Assembly: GCF_000829415.1 (NCBI RefSeq)
Contig: NZ_AP014637.1
Span: 4,109,001 to 4,173,000, forward strand
Reading direction: 5' to 3'
Source of the DNA: Pseudomonas sp. StFLB209
Lineage (GTDB): Bacteria > Pseudomonadota > Gammaproteobacteria > Pseudomonadales > Pseudomonadaceae
DNA: 64,000 nucleotides
How positions within the stretch are numbered: position 1 is the stretch's first letter; each line of letters begins with the position of its first letter. The notes under the pieces are model-generated. The model was given only the letters and a program-made list of their open reading frames with translations, was not told the origin of the DNA and did no database searches. A program made the position numbers and the translations under genes. This document shows, one piece after another, positions 57,809-64,000 of this stretch.

Positions 57809-58623
57809 GACTCTCCATCAGTCATGAGACCAGTTATCACTATGAGGCTCAGGTACGAGCCAGCATCCAGTACCTGCGCCTGACCCCACACGACAGCGAG
57901 CGCCAGAAGATTCTCAGTTGGCAACTGAACCTGCCGCGCCCGGTGCGCCCTCAGGTCGACCCATACGGCAATATCCTGCACGTGCTGACCCTCGACGAGC
58001 CGCATCAGGCCATTGTGATCGGTGCTCGTGGTCAGGTAGAAATCGACCCGCGCTGCGAGGCCGAGCCTGACAGCCAGTCGCCGTTGCCGTTTCTGCGCTC
58101 GACCCGGCTGACCGAGGCTGACGAAGCACTGCGCTCGTTTGCCGCCAGCCAGTGTCAGCGTGGCACTGACCGTACTGCCCTGATCGGCTTGATGCATGCC
58201 TTGAACCAGCACATGGTCTATACGCCGGGCAGTACCGAAGTCGAAACCAGTGCGGCGCAAGCCTTCGCCGGCCGCAGCGGGGTCTGTCAGGACCACACCC
58301 ATGCGTTTCTGGCCTGCGCGCGCAGCCTGGGCGTGCCGGCGCGCTATGTGTCGGGTTACCTGTGCACTGCAGACAGCGACCACCTGTCCAGCCATGCCTG
58401 GGCCGAGGCCTGGATTGATGACGGCTGGTACAGTTTTGACGTGACCAATCAACTGGCCATTCCTGAGCGGCATCTGAAGGTGGCGGTTGGGCTTGATTAC
58501 CTGGATGCGTGCCCGGTGCGCGGTATGCGCCGTGGCGGCGGCTTCGAGCAGATGCATGCCCGAGTGCTGGTGTCGCCTGCAGCACCGATTGCCGCTGCGC
58601 AGACGCAAGTGCAGCACCAGTGA
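57805..58623 (+). CDS. Transglutaminase-like protein
   Basis: A 272-residue protein with a bacterial N-terminal beta region (MRLSISHETSYHYE) and a papain-like core. Catalytic Cys lies in GRSGVCQDHTH, His in LSSHAWAEAW and Asp in FDVTN. It probably cuts or transfers amide bonds; with the two upstream proteins it forms a peptide-modifying set of unknown product. Confidence 0.93.
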   Translation: MRLSISHETSYHYEAQVRASIQYLRLTPHDSERQKILSWQLNLPRPVRPQVDPYGNILHVLTLDEPHQAIVIGARGQVEIDPRCEAEPDSQSPLPFLRSTRLTEADEALRSFAASQCQRGTDRTALIGLMHALNQHMVYTPGSTEVETSAAQAFAGRSGVCQDHTHAFLACARSLGVPARYVSGYLCTADSDHLSSHAWAEAWIDDGWYSFDVTNQLAIPERHLKVAVGLDYLDACPVRGMRRGGGFEQMHARVLVSPAAPIAAAQTQVQHQ

Positions 58624-58726
58624 GGGCCGGGCGGGCTGTCTGAGCGCCCGCCATTTCACCATATGCGCGAGAAGCCTCGGGGTTTAGCCCGAGGTCGAGA
58701 GCGCGGACGCCGCAGGCGTCCTGGTT

Positions 58727-58897
58727 GGGAGTCTGCTGTTCTTCGATGTATTGGCGCAGGATTTCAATCGGCGCACCGCCGCAGCTAGAGGCGAAGCAGG
58801 ATGGCGACCAGAGGACACCCCTTCGCTTGAGCCAAGGGTGGAAATCCCCGAACTGCTTACGCAGCAGTCTGGATGATACCCTCTTGAGTGAAGCCAC
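58727..58897 (-). pseudogene. tnpA: Remnant of Y1 transposase TnpA (C-terminal part)
   Basis: About 57 residues in an open minus frame match the C-terminal part of IS200-type TnpA. They run from VASLKRVSSRLLRKQF through GVLWSPSCFASSCGG to the helix ending YIEEQ that holds the catalytic Tyr. The N-terminal half with the HUH metal site is missing. The frame then runs on through the left end without a stop. Confidence 0.75.
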
Positions 58898-58949
58898 CCG
58901 ATTCGACAACGCCACCCATGGCTTGAAAGACCAAACCATAATTCATGCC

Positions 58950-60020
58950 ATGAACCACACCAGGACCCTCAAGCTCCGAATCAAAGACAAGCACGCGAAA
59001 ACGCTGCTTGCGATGGCGCGCGAGGTCAATCTGGTGTGGAACTACTGCAATGAAACGAGTCATCGCGCCATCCGGGAACGCCACCAGTGGCTCTCCGGTT
59101 TTGACCTGCAAAAGCTGACCAATGGATTAAGCAAATGCGACGGCGTGCAGATCGGCTCGCCAACCGTGCAGCAGGTTTGCGAGGACTACGCCAAGGTCCG
59201 TAAGCAGTTCAAGCGTTCCAGGCTCAATTGGCGGGTGTCCAGCAGGAGCAACCCCAAATACAGTCTGGGCTGGATTCCATTCAAGGCGCGTGCCTTGCAA
59301 TACAAGAATGCTCAGATTCAGTTCGCCGGGTTCAGGTTTGGCCTGTGGGACAGCTACGGTTTAAGTCAGTATGCCCTGCGGGCCGGCAGTTTCAGTGAAG
59401 ATGCCAGGGGGCGCTGGTATCTCAATATCTGCGTGCAGGTTCAGAGCAAGCTGTGCATCGGCACTGCCGCAGTTGGCATCGACCTGGGCCTTAAAGCGGC
59501 GGCGACAACGTCTGAGGGCCAAGTGCTGATAGGGCGCCAATATCGCACCCTGGAGCAGAAGCTGGGCATCGCTCAGCGTGCTGGCAAGAGGGCACGTGTT
59601 CGCGCCTTCCATGCCAGGATCAGGAACCGGCGCAAGGATGCGCAACACAAGTTCCCAACCGCCCTGGTTGAGCGCTGCGCCGCCATTTTCGTTGGCGATG
59701 TAGCCAGCGCAAGACTCGTAAAGACCCGAATGGCCAAATCCACGCTTGATGCAGGATGGGGCCAACTCAAGACAATGCTGGAGCAGAAGTGCCAACGGGC
59801 AGGCGTTGTTTTTGAGGTTGTAGCCGAGCGTTATACCACCCAGACGTGCTCGTGCTGTGGAAGCATTTCCACCAGCAGTCCGAAAGGCAGAGCCGGTTTG
59901 CGAATAAGAGAATGGACTTGCGTGTGCTGCGGTACAGCCCACGACCGTGATGTAAACGCGGCCCGGAACATTCTCGCGGCGGGGCATCGCCGTCTAGCTG
60001 TAGGAATCCCCGCTCTTTAG
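58950..60020 (+). CDS. tnpB: TnpB RNA-guided nuclease homologue, displaced RuvC-II Glu
   Basis: A 356-residue TnpB. The N-terminal HTH/WED region is followed by RuvC-I Asp178 (GIDLGLKAAA), the zinc finger (CSCCG near 300, CVCC near 324) and RuvC-III Asp334 (DRDVNAARNI). At the RuvC-II site, usually IxEDL, the sequence is FVGDV, so Gly249 replaces Glu. Glu293 in VVAERYTT lies 44 residues on, where some TnpB and Fanzor proteins carry an alternative catalytic Glu. The reading frame is intact, so selection may keep it. Start 58950 matches the family. Confidence 0.88.
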   Translation: MNHTRTLKLRIKDKHAKTLLAMAREVNLVWNYCNETSHRAIRERHQWLSGFDLQKLTNGLSKCDGVQIGSPTVQQVCEDYAKVRKQFKRSRLNWRVSSRSNPKYSLGWIPFKARALQYKNAQIQFAGFRFGLWDSYGLSQYALRAGSFSEDARGRWYLNICVQVQSKLCIGTAAVGIDLGLKAAATTSEGQVLIGRQYRTLEQKLGIAQRAGKRARVRAFHARIRNRRKDAQHKFPTALVERCAAIFVGDVASARLVKTRMAKSTLDAGWGQLKTMLEQKCQRAGVVFEVVAERYTTQTCSCCGSISTSSPKGRAGLRIREWTCVCCGTAHDRDVNAARNILAAGHRRLAVGIPAL

Positions 60021-60043
60021 GGCGGGGAGGATGTCAATGACGA

Positions 60044-60415
60044 CTACTCGGCGGGGTCGTCGGTGATGTCATAGAGCGCGTTGTGCAGCTCTTCGTAGTT
60101 ACCGCCATTGATGACGCTCAGGTAACCGGCCTTGTTTAGCTGGTCCTGGGCTTTGTTGGCTTTCTGATCGCTGCTGGCGAAAATCACGAATACCGTATTG
60201 CGGTCGGTCAGTACCTGCTTCATCTGGTTGACCAGCCGCACCGGGTCGACCCGCACTGCGTTGAGGACAGTGCCTGCGTCATATTCGATCTGGCTGCGCA
60301 CATCCACCGCCAGACGGCCTTCTTTCAACGCAGCCACGGCGACGGCCTGAGTGACTTCACCGGCCTGCGCGCCTGCGCAAGCAACCAGCGTTACCAGGGC
60401 TATCCACTGACGCAT
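60044..60415 (-). CDS. Periplasmic rhodanese-like protein without active Cys
   Basis: A 123-residue protein with a signal peptide (core about 4-14, cleavage near AQAGE) and a single rhodanese fold (AVDVRSQIEYDAG). The active loop is FASSDQKANKA, with Ala80-Ser81 where Cys is expected, so sulfurtransfer is unlikely. GGGAGA precedes ATG 60415. Its stop lies 7 bases from the IS right end, so the insertion spared the gene. Confidence 0.83.
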   Translation of the reverse strand: MRQWIALVTLVACAGAQAGEVTQAVAVAALKEGRLAVDVRSQIEYDAGTVLNAVRVDPVRLVNQMKQVLTDRNTVFVIFASSDQKANKAQDQLNKAGYLSVINGGNYEELHNALYDITDDPAE

Positions 60416-60489
60416 GAGCCTGTCTCCCTTGATCCTGATGGATAAAGAGTGGCACAGACTTGGGCCATTCGACAGCACGTGGTGTTATT

Positions 60490-60585
60490 TCAGCCGAACA
60501 GACGGGTCAGGTTCGGCACGATAAGTACCAGTAGGGTGCCGAACAGAATGAGCCCCGCTTGCCGCAGTTTCGTGTGTTTGAGCAT
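60490..60585 (-). CDS. Small single-helix membrane protein
   Basis: A 31-residue product, MLKHTKLRQAGLI then a helix (LILFGTLLVLIV) and a short PNLTRLFG tail. The composition is that of a real small membrane protein rather than noise. The ribosome site is weak. The frame continues upstream to 60675 without sense. It lies 74 bases before the rhodanese-like gene. Confidence 0.5.
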   Translation of the reverse strand: MLKHTKLRQAGLILFGTLLVLIVPNLTRLFG

Positions 60586-61074
60586 GGCTGACTGCCTTTT
60601 GTTGTTATTCCTGAGCGACAACAGCCCACCGGATTTCTTGCGGGAAATCGGTTGGACTGGCAAAGGTAAAGCCATCTGGGCAGTTGGGTGTGGTCTCCGA
60701 CCGACGTTCCCCGGCGCTGTATAAAGAATTATTGCGCCCTGCCTTTTCTACAGATTTAACCTTAGAGCCCGCGTTTCATAAGGCTTAGAACTATTTGGTC
60801 TTTATGTTTTTATTGAAAGATCTAAAAAATATCAAAAGCCGACCGCCATCTGGCCGATCCTCTGATTAGACACTTCGGTTTGCGCTTTACCGTTCGTCTG
60901 GCGGCCTTGAAGCTCAGGTTGGAGCAAAGCTGTTTACGGGGTGGGCCTGTCAGCGACAACCCTGTACCTGTCAGCGAACTGGCAGCGCGGCGTATACACC
61001 TTGATTTGCAAGGGGTATCAGGGCAGGCTTGGCGCGCCGATCTACTCAACTTCACCGCTTCAGGTCAATTCTTC
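60586..61074. other. Intergenic region before the amidotransferase gene
   Basis: This 489-base gap is very A+T-rich at 60720-60835, then G+C-rich. An open plus frame (60880-61074) extends the amidotransferase upstream but has no family match or ribosome site. It should hold the promoter of that gene. I see no RNA gene. Confidence 0.4.
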
Positions 61075-61791
61075 ATGCCGTTACGTATCTGCATCCTGGA
61101 AACCGATGTCCTGCGCCCGGAACTGGTCGATCAATATCAAAGCTATGGCCGCATGTTCGAGCGGCTGTTCGCCCGCCAACCGATCGAGGCCCGGTTCGTT
61201 ATCCATAATGTGATGCAGGGCGATTACCCGGCCGAAGGCGAGCGCTTTGATGCCTACCTGGTGACCGGCAGCAAGGCCGATTCGTTTGGGAGCGATCCGT
61301 GGATCCAGACCCTCAAGGTCTATCTTCTGGGGCTGTACGAGCGAGGTGAAAAACTGCTGGGTGTCTGCTTCGGCCATCAACTGCTGGCCTTGCTGCTGGG
61401 CGGCCAGAGCGAGCGTGCTGCCCAGGGGTGGGGCGTCGGTATTCATCACTACCGGTTGGGCAATGAGGCGGCATGGATGACTCCGGCGCTTGAGAACCTG
61501 ACACTGCTGATCAGCCACCAGGACCAGGTCACCCGCCTGCCGGAAAACGCGACAGTGATTGCCTCAAGCGAGTTCTGCCCGTTCGCGGCCTATCACATTA
61601 ATGATCAGGTGCTGTGCTTCCAGGGCCACCCCGAGTTCATCCATGACTATTCCAGAGCGTTGATGGACATTCGTCAGGAGTCACTGGGCGCGGCCCTGTA
61701 CGACCGCGCAGTGACCAGCCTGGTGGAGGATCACCACGGCAGTATCGTGGGTGAATGGATGATGCGCTTTGTGGCGCACAAGACCGTTTAG
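61075..61791 (+). CDS. Class I glutamine amidotransferase-like protein
   Basis: A 238-residue stand-alone GATase1 protein. The nucleophile Cys lies in LLGVCFGHQLLA, and His-Glu are in FQGHPEFIH. Such proteins release ammonia from Gln or split gamma-glutamyl amides. No synthetase partner is adjacent. ATG 61075 fits the family start. Confidence 0.87.
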   Translation: MPLRICILETDVLRPELVDQYQSYGRMFERLFARQPIEARFVIHNVMQGDYPAEGERFDAYLVTGSKADSFGSDPWIQTLKVYLLGLYERGEKLLGVCFGHQLLALLLGGQSERAAQGWGVGIHHYRLGNEAAWMTPALENLTLLISHQDQVTRLPENATVIASSEFCPFAAYHINDQVLCFQGHPEFIHDYSRALMDIRQESLGAALYDRAVTSLVEDHHGSIVGEWMMRFVAHKTV

Positions 61792-61875
61792 TCGCAATAC
61801 TGTTCAATTAGGTACTGTATGCCCTCGGTGGGAGCAGCACCTAATTGACCAGCATTGTGTTGAGCTGATGATCTG

Positions 61876-62847
61876 CTACAGCCAGCCTGAGCGCTTGAAA
61901 CTGGCAAACAGTGCGGTGCAGCCGCCGACGATCACCCCCAGCACAATGAAGTAGCCGTAGTGCCAGTTCAGTTCCGGCATGTTCTGGAAGTTCATTCCGT
62001 AGATGCCGGCAATCGCGGTAGGGAAGGCCAGGATCGCCGCCCAGGCGGCGAACTTTCTCTGGATCAGGCCCTGGCGTGATGACTCCAGCAGCAAGCCGAT
62101 TTCAATGGTCTGGCTGGCCAGGTCACGCAGGTTGGCCAGGTCTTCCATCTGCCGTTTGACGTGAATCTCGACATCCCGAAAATAAGGACGCATGTTCTTG
62201 TCGATGAATGGAAAACTGAGCTTTTGCAGTTCTTCGCCGACCTCGACCATGGGCGCCAGGTAGCGCCACAAACGCAGCAAATCACGGCGCAGGCCGTGAA
62301 TGCGCTGGATCTGCGCATCGTTCATCACGCCATTGAGCACGCTCTGTTCCAGTTCTTCGAGCTCGCAATGAATGGCTTCGGCGACCGGTTGATAGTTCTC
62401 GGTGACAAAGTCCAGTAGCGCGTAAAGCACGAAGTCCTCGCCGTGAGACAGCAGCAGCGGGCGCGCTTCGCAGCGTTGGCGCACCGCGCTGTAGGACTTC
62501 GAATGGCCATTGCGCGAGGTAATGACATAGCCCTTGCCGGCAAAGATGTGGGTTTCGATGAATACCAGCTTGCCGTCTTCCCTGACCGGCGCATAGGTGA
62601 CGATGAACAAGGCATCGCCAAAGGTTTCCAGCTTTGGTCGGCTATGCACCTCAAGGGCGTCTTCGATGGCCAGCTCATGCAGGTTGAACTGCTTCTTGAG
62701 GCTGGCCAGCTCATGCGGGTCGGGCTTTTCCAGGCCAATCCAGACAAAGTGACCTGGCTTGGCGGCCCAGGTTGCACCTTCTTCCAGAGTAATATCGCTA
62801 ACTTTTCTGCCTGCGCTGTAAACCGCTGCTGCAACTACTCGGCCCAT
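61876..62847 (-). CDS. CorA-family magnesium transporter
   Basis: A 323-residue protein with a large cytoplasmic N-terminal domain and two C-terminal helices (about 262-282 and 296-316). The pore motif GMN is in IYGMNFQNMPEL. CorA forms a pentamer in the inner membrane that admits Mg2+, Co2+ or Ni2+. The long N-terminal coiled helices are present. Confidence 0.92.
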   Translation of the reverse strand: MGRVVAAAVYSAGRKVSDITLEEGATWAAKPGHFVWIGLEKPDPHELASLKKQFNLHELAIEDALEVHSRPKLETFGDALFIVTYAPVREDGKLVFIETHIFAGKGYVITSRNGHSKSYSAVRQRCEARPLLLSHGEDFVLYALLDFVTENYQPVAEAIHCELEELEQSVLNGVMNDAQIQRIHGLRRDLLRLWRYLAPMVEVGEELQKLSFPFIDKNMRPYFRDVEIHVKRQMEDLANLRDLASQTIEIGLLLESSRQGLIQRKFAAWAAILAFPTAIAGIYGMNFQNMPELNWHYGYFIVLGVIVGGCTALFASFKRSGWL

Positions 62848-62916
62848 ATCGGTATCGCTTCTTCCGGATGCTGGTTCAGGTTGATCAGAGTATTGCAGCA
62901 GCCGCGAGTTCGGGCA

Positions 62917-63606
62917 TCAGACAAGATGTTGGCGATCGAGCTCTATGGCTGCGTCGAGGGTTTCCAGCAGTGCGCGGCGGGCCTTGAGTTTGGTGTTGCG
63001 ATGCGCGGTCATGTTGATTTTTTTCAACTGCCCGGCCACTTGGCGTGCGGTTTCAATCAAATCCTGGGGGGCGACCACCTGATCGAGAAAGCCGGCCTCA
63101 CGTGCCGCTTGCGGGCCGAACATCTCGGCGTTGATCACCGAGCGGTGAAAGGCTGATTTGCGCAGCCGGTCGCGGGCCAGCTCGATGCCGACGTTATGCA
63201 TGGTCATGCCGATCTGCACTTCATTCAGGCCGATCTGGAACGGGCCCTCGACACCGATCCGGTAGTCGGCCGACAGCAGCAGGAAGGCGCCTTTGGCCAC
63301 GGCATGGCCAGGGCAGGCCACCACGATGGGGAAGGGGTGGGCCAGCATCCGCCGGGCCAGAGTCGAGCCCTGGGCGACCAGCGCGATCGCCGCTTCCGGG
63401 CCTGAGGTCATCACCTTGAGGTCGTAGCCGCCGGAAAGAATGCCCGGCTGGCCGGTGACGATCACCACTGCGCGATCCTGCACGGCCTGGTCCAGCGCGG
63501 CATTGAACGCATCAATGAGCAGCGGCGAGATCGCATTGACCTTGCCATTGTTCAGGGTCAGGGTGGCAATGCCTTCTTCGAGCTGGTACGAGATCAGGTC
63601 ACTCAT
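62917..63606 (-). CDS. Crotonase/enoyl-CoA hydratase family protein
   Basis: A 229-residue crotonase-fold protein. LTLNNGKVNAISP, the oxyanion segment SGGYDL and GHAVAKGAFLLLSADYRIG are visible. One of the two Glu usual in hydratases is not obvious (LNEVQIGMTM), so the reaction on the acyl-CoA is open. Length is short for the family but complete. Confidence 0.85.
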   Translation of the reverse strand: MSDLISYQLEEGIATLTLNNGKVNAISPLLIDAFNAALDQAVQDRAVVIVTGQPGILSGGYDLKVMTSGPEAAIALVAQGSTLARRMLAHPFPIVVACPGHAVAKGAFLLLSADYRIGVEGPFQIGLNEVQIGMTMHNVGIELARDRLRKSAFHRSVINAEMFGPQAAREAGFLDQVVAPQDLIETARQVAGQLKKINMTAHRNTKLKARRALLETLDAAIELDRQHLV

Positions 63607-63742
63607 GGCGCAATTCCTTATTGGCGTATTCGGCAGACGTTACCCATGCAAAGGGTGCAGGTAAAGAACTGACTAACCGGTCATCAAAAGCCCGATTGGA
63701 CACGCCACCGCTGCTGGCTGCTGCACCCGGTCTGGGTATGGA

Positions 63743-64000
63743 TCAGGACTGGATGTCGTTGAACGAGCAGTACTCATCCCATTCCATGCCGAGCGCTTCG
63801 GCAACCTGGCGGTGGGCTTCCAGGCGCATTTGCTGGCGTTGCTGCTCAGACTCGGCAATCAGCTCGATGGCCAGCTCCCAGGCCTCGATCCCTTGTTCAT
63901 CAGCCGCATCTTCAAAGGCCCACTGCACCTGTTGCTGTTGCTCTTTGGCGCTGAGCTGGCTGATTTCATCCTTGAGCGTCGGGTGGGTGGCCAGGTATTT
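63743..64000 (-). CDS. Small conserved protein, C-terminal part (runs off right edge)
   Basis: The last 85 residues of an acidic soluble protein. The frame is open to the window end and reads ATHPTLKDEISQLSAKE, then WAFEDAADEQGIEAWELAI, then EALGMEWDEYCSFNDIQS. It resembles DUF6388-type proteins of Pseudomonas from memory, with low certainty. No function known. Confidence 0.7.
   Translation of the reverse strand, partial: KYLATHPTLKDEISQLSAKEQQQQVQWAFEDAADEQGIEAWELAIELIAESEQQRQQMRLEAHRQVAEALGMEWDEYCSFNDIQS

Larger units (their letters stand above)
58670..60037 (+). mobile_element. IS200/IS605-type element, tnpB intact, tnpA truncated
   Basis: The left end has an imperfect palindrome CCTCGGG-GTTTAG-CCCGAGG (58675-58694), and the right end CCCCGC-TCTTTAG-GCGGGG (60008-60027); both loops contain TTTAG. 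The right border is placed near GATGTCAA (60030-60037), a common end for this type. A divergent tnpA remnant and a full tnpB lie inside. Without TnpA the copy cannot move itself. The exact left border is uncertain. Confidence 0.78.

Noticed and set aside
57914..58939. A 341-residue minus frame across transglutaminase and the IS left end
   Set aside because: Only its first part (58727-58897) matches TnpA; the rest is the antisense of the transglutaminase gene, so it is not a gene.
60880..61074. N-terminal extension of the amidotransferase
   Set aside because: The extra 65 residues do not resemble the family, and the ATG at 61075 gives the normal start. It is more likely promoter and leader.
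1..64000. tRNA, rRNA, CRISPR array, integrase or prophage genes
   Set aside because: No cloverleaf-like, rRNA-like or regularly spaced repeat sequence was seen by eye, and no phage or integrase protein is encoded. A program scan would be needed to exclude a missed tRNA.

Overview
The window is chromosomal DNA from a Pseudomonas, most likely of the fluorescens/putida side of the genus. The support is tandem cbb3 oxidase operons, an aer-acnA-rlmM-tusA-pdxB neighbourhood, a folE-smr-prmB-aroC neighbourhood, a DUF3509 gene, GC-rich coding sequence and typical Pseudomonas small proteins. Species cannot be fixed from the sequence alone. No tRNA, rRNA or CRISPR array is visible.

Layout. 1-5.8 kb: two tandem ccoNOQP operons on the minus strand. 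The left-hand one runs off the edge. Only the upstream one has a recognisable ANR/FNR box, which lies inside the divergent hydrolase gene. 6.6-15.9 kb: an accessory block, locally richer in A+T, with five related Ig-like-domain proteins that lack visible signal peptides. They flank a pertactin-type autotransporter. 15.9-24.2 kb: core genes (Aer-type aerotaxis receptor, CPBP protease, aconitase A, RlmM, TusA, PdxB). 24.4-34.8 kb: an ABC exporter, ppnP, an exonuclease, a solute-binding protein, pyrF, an oxidoreductase, an LD-carboxypeptidase, an HBM-type chemoreceptor and a BenE transporter. 34.9-38.7 kb: a MarR regulator divergent from an aminotransferase-GST pair, a LprI-like protein and a YkgJ-like protein. 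38.9-47.6 kb: folE with a glutaredoxin-like gene, smr, an isochorismatase-like protein without its catalytic Cys, prmB, aroC, an MFS carrier and a lone acireductone-dioxygenase homologue lacking one metal-ligand His. 47.8-55.1 kb: an orphan LuxR-type regulator, DUF3509, an ankyrin protein, a ZIP transporter, an LTA-synthase-like sulfatase and RraB. 55.4-58.6 kb: an ATP-grasp / alpha-E / transglutaminase operon. 58.7-60.0 kb: an IS200/IS605-type remnant with an intact, atypical tnpB and a truncated tnpA. 60-64 kb: a rhodanese-like protein, a glutamine amidotransferase, CorA, a crotonase and a gene leaving the window.

How it works together. The cbb3 operons make the high-affinity terminal oxidases, and ANR control of one copy fits a microaerobic role; Aer senses energy or redox state for aerotaxis. 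Most other genes are housekeeping (TCA cycle, pyridoxal, pyrimidine and shikimate pathways, ribosome and tRNA modification). The points that most repay a second look are the Ig-like/autotransporter block, the TnpB with a displaced catalytic Glu, and three enzyme homologues (MtnD-like, isochorismatase-like, rhodanese-like) that each lack a key catalytic or metal-binding residue.
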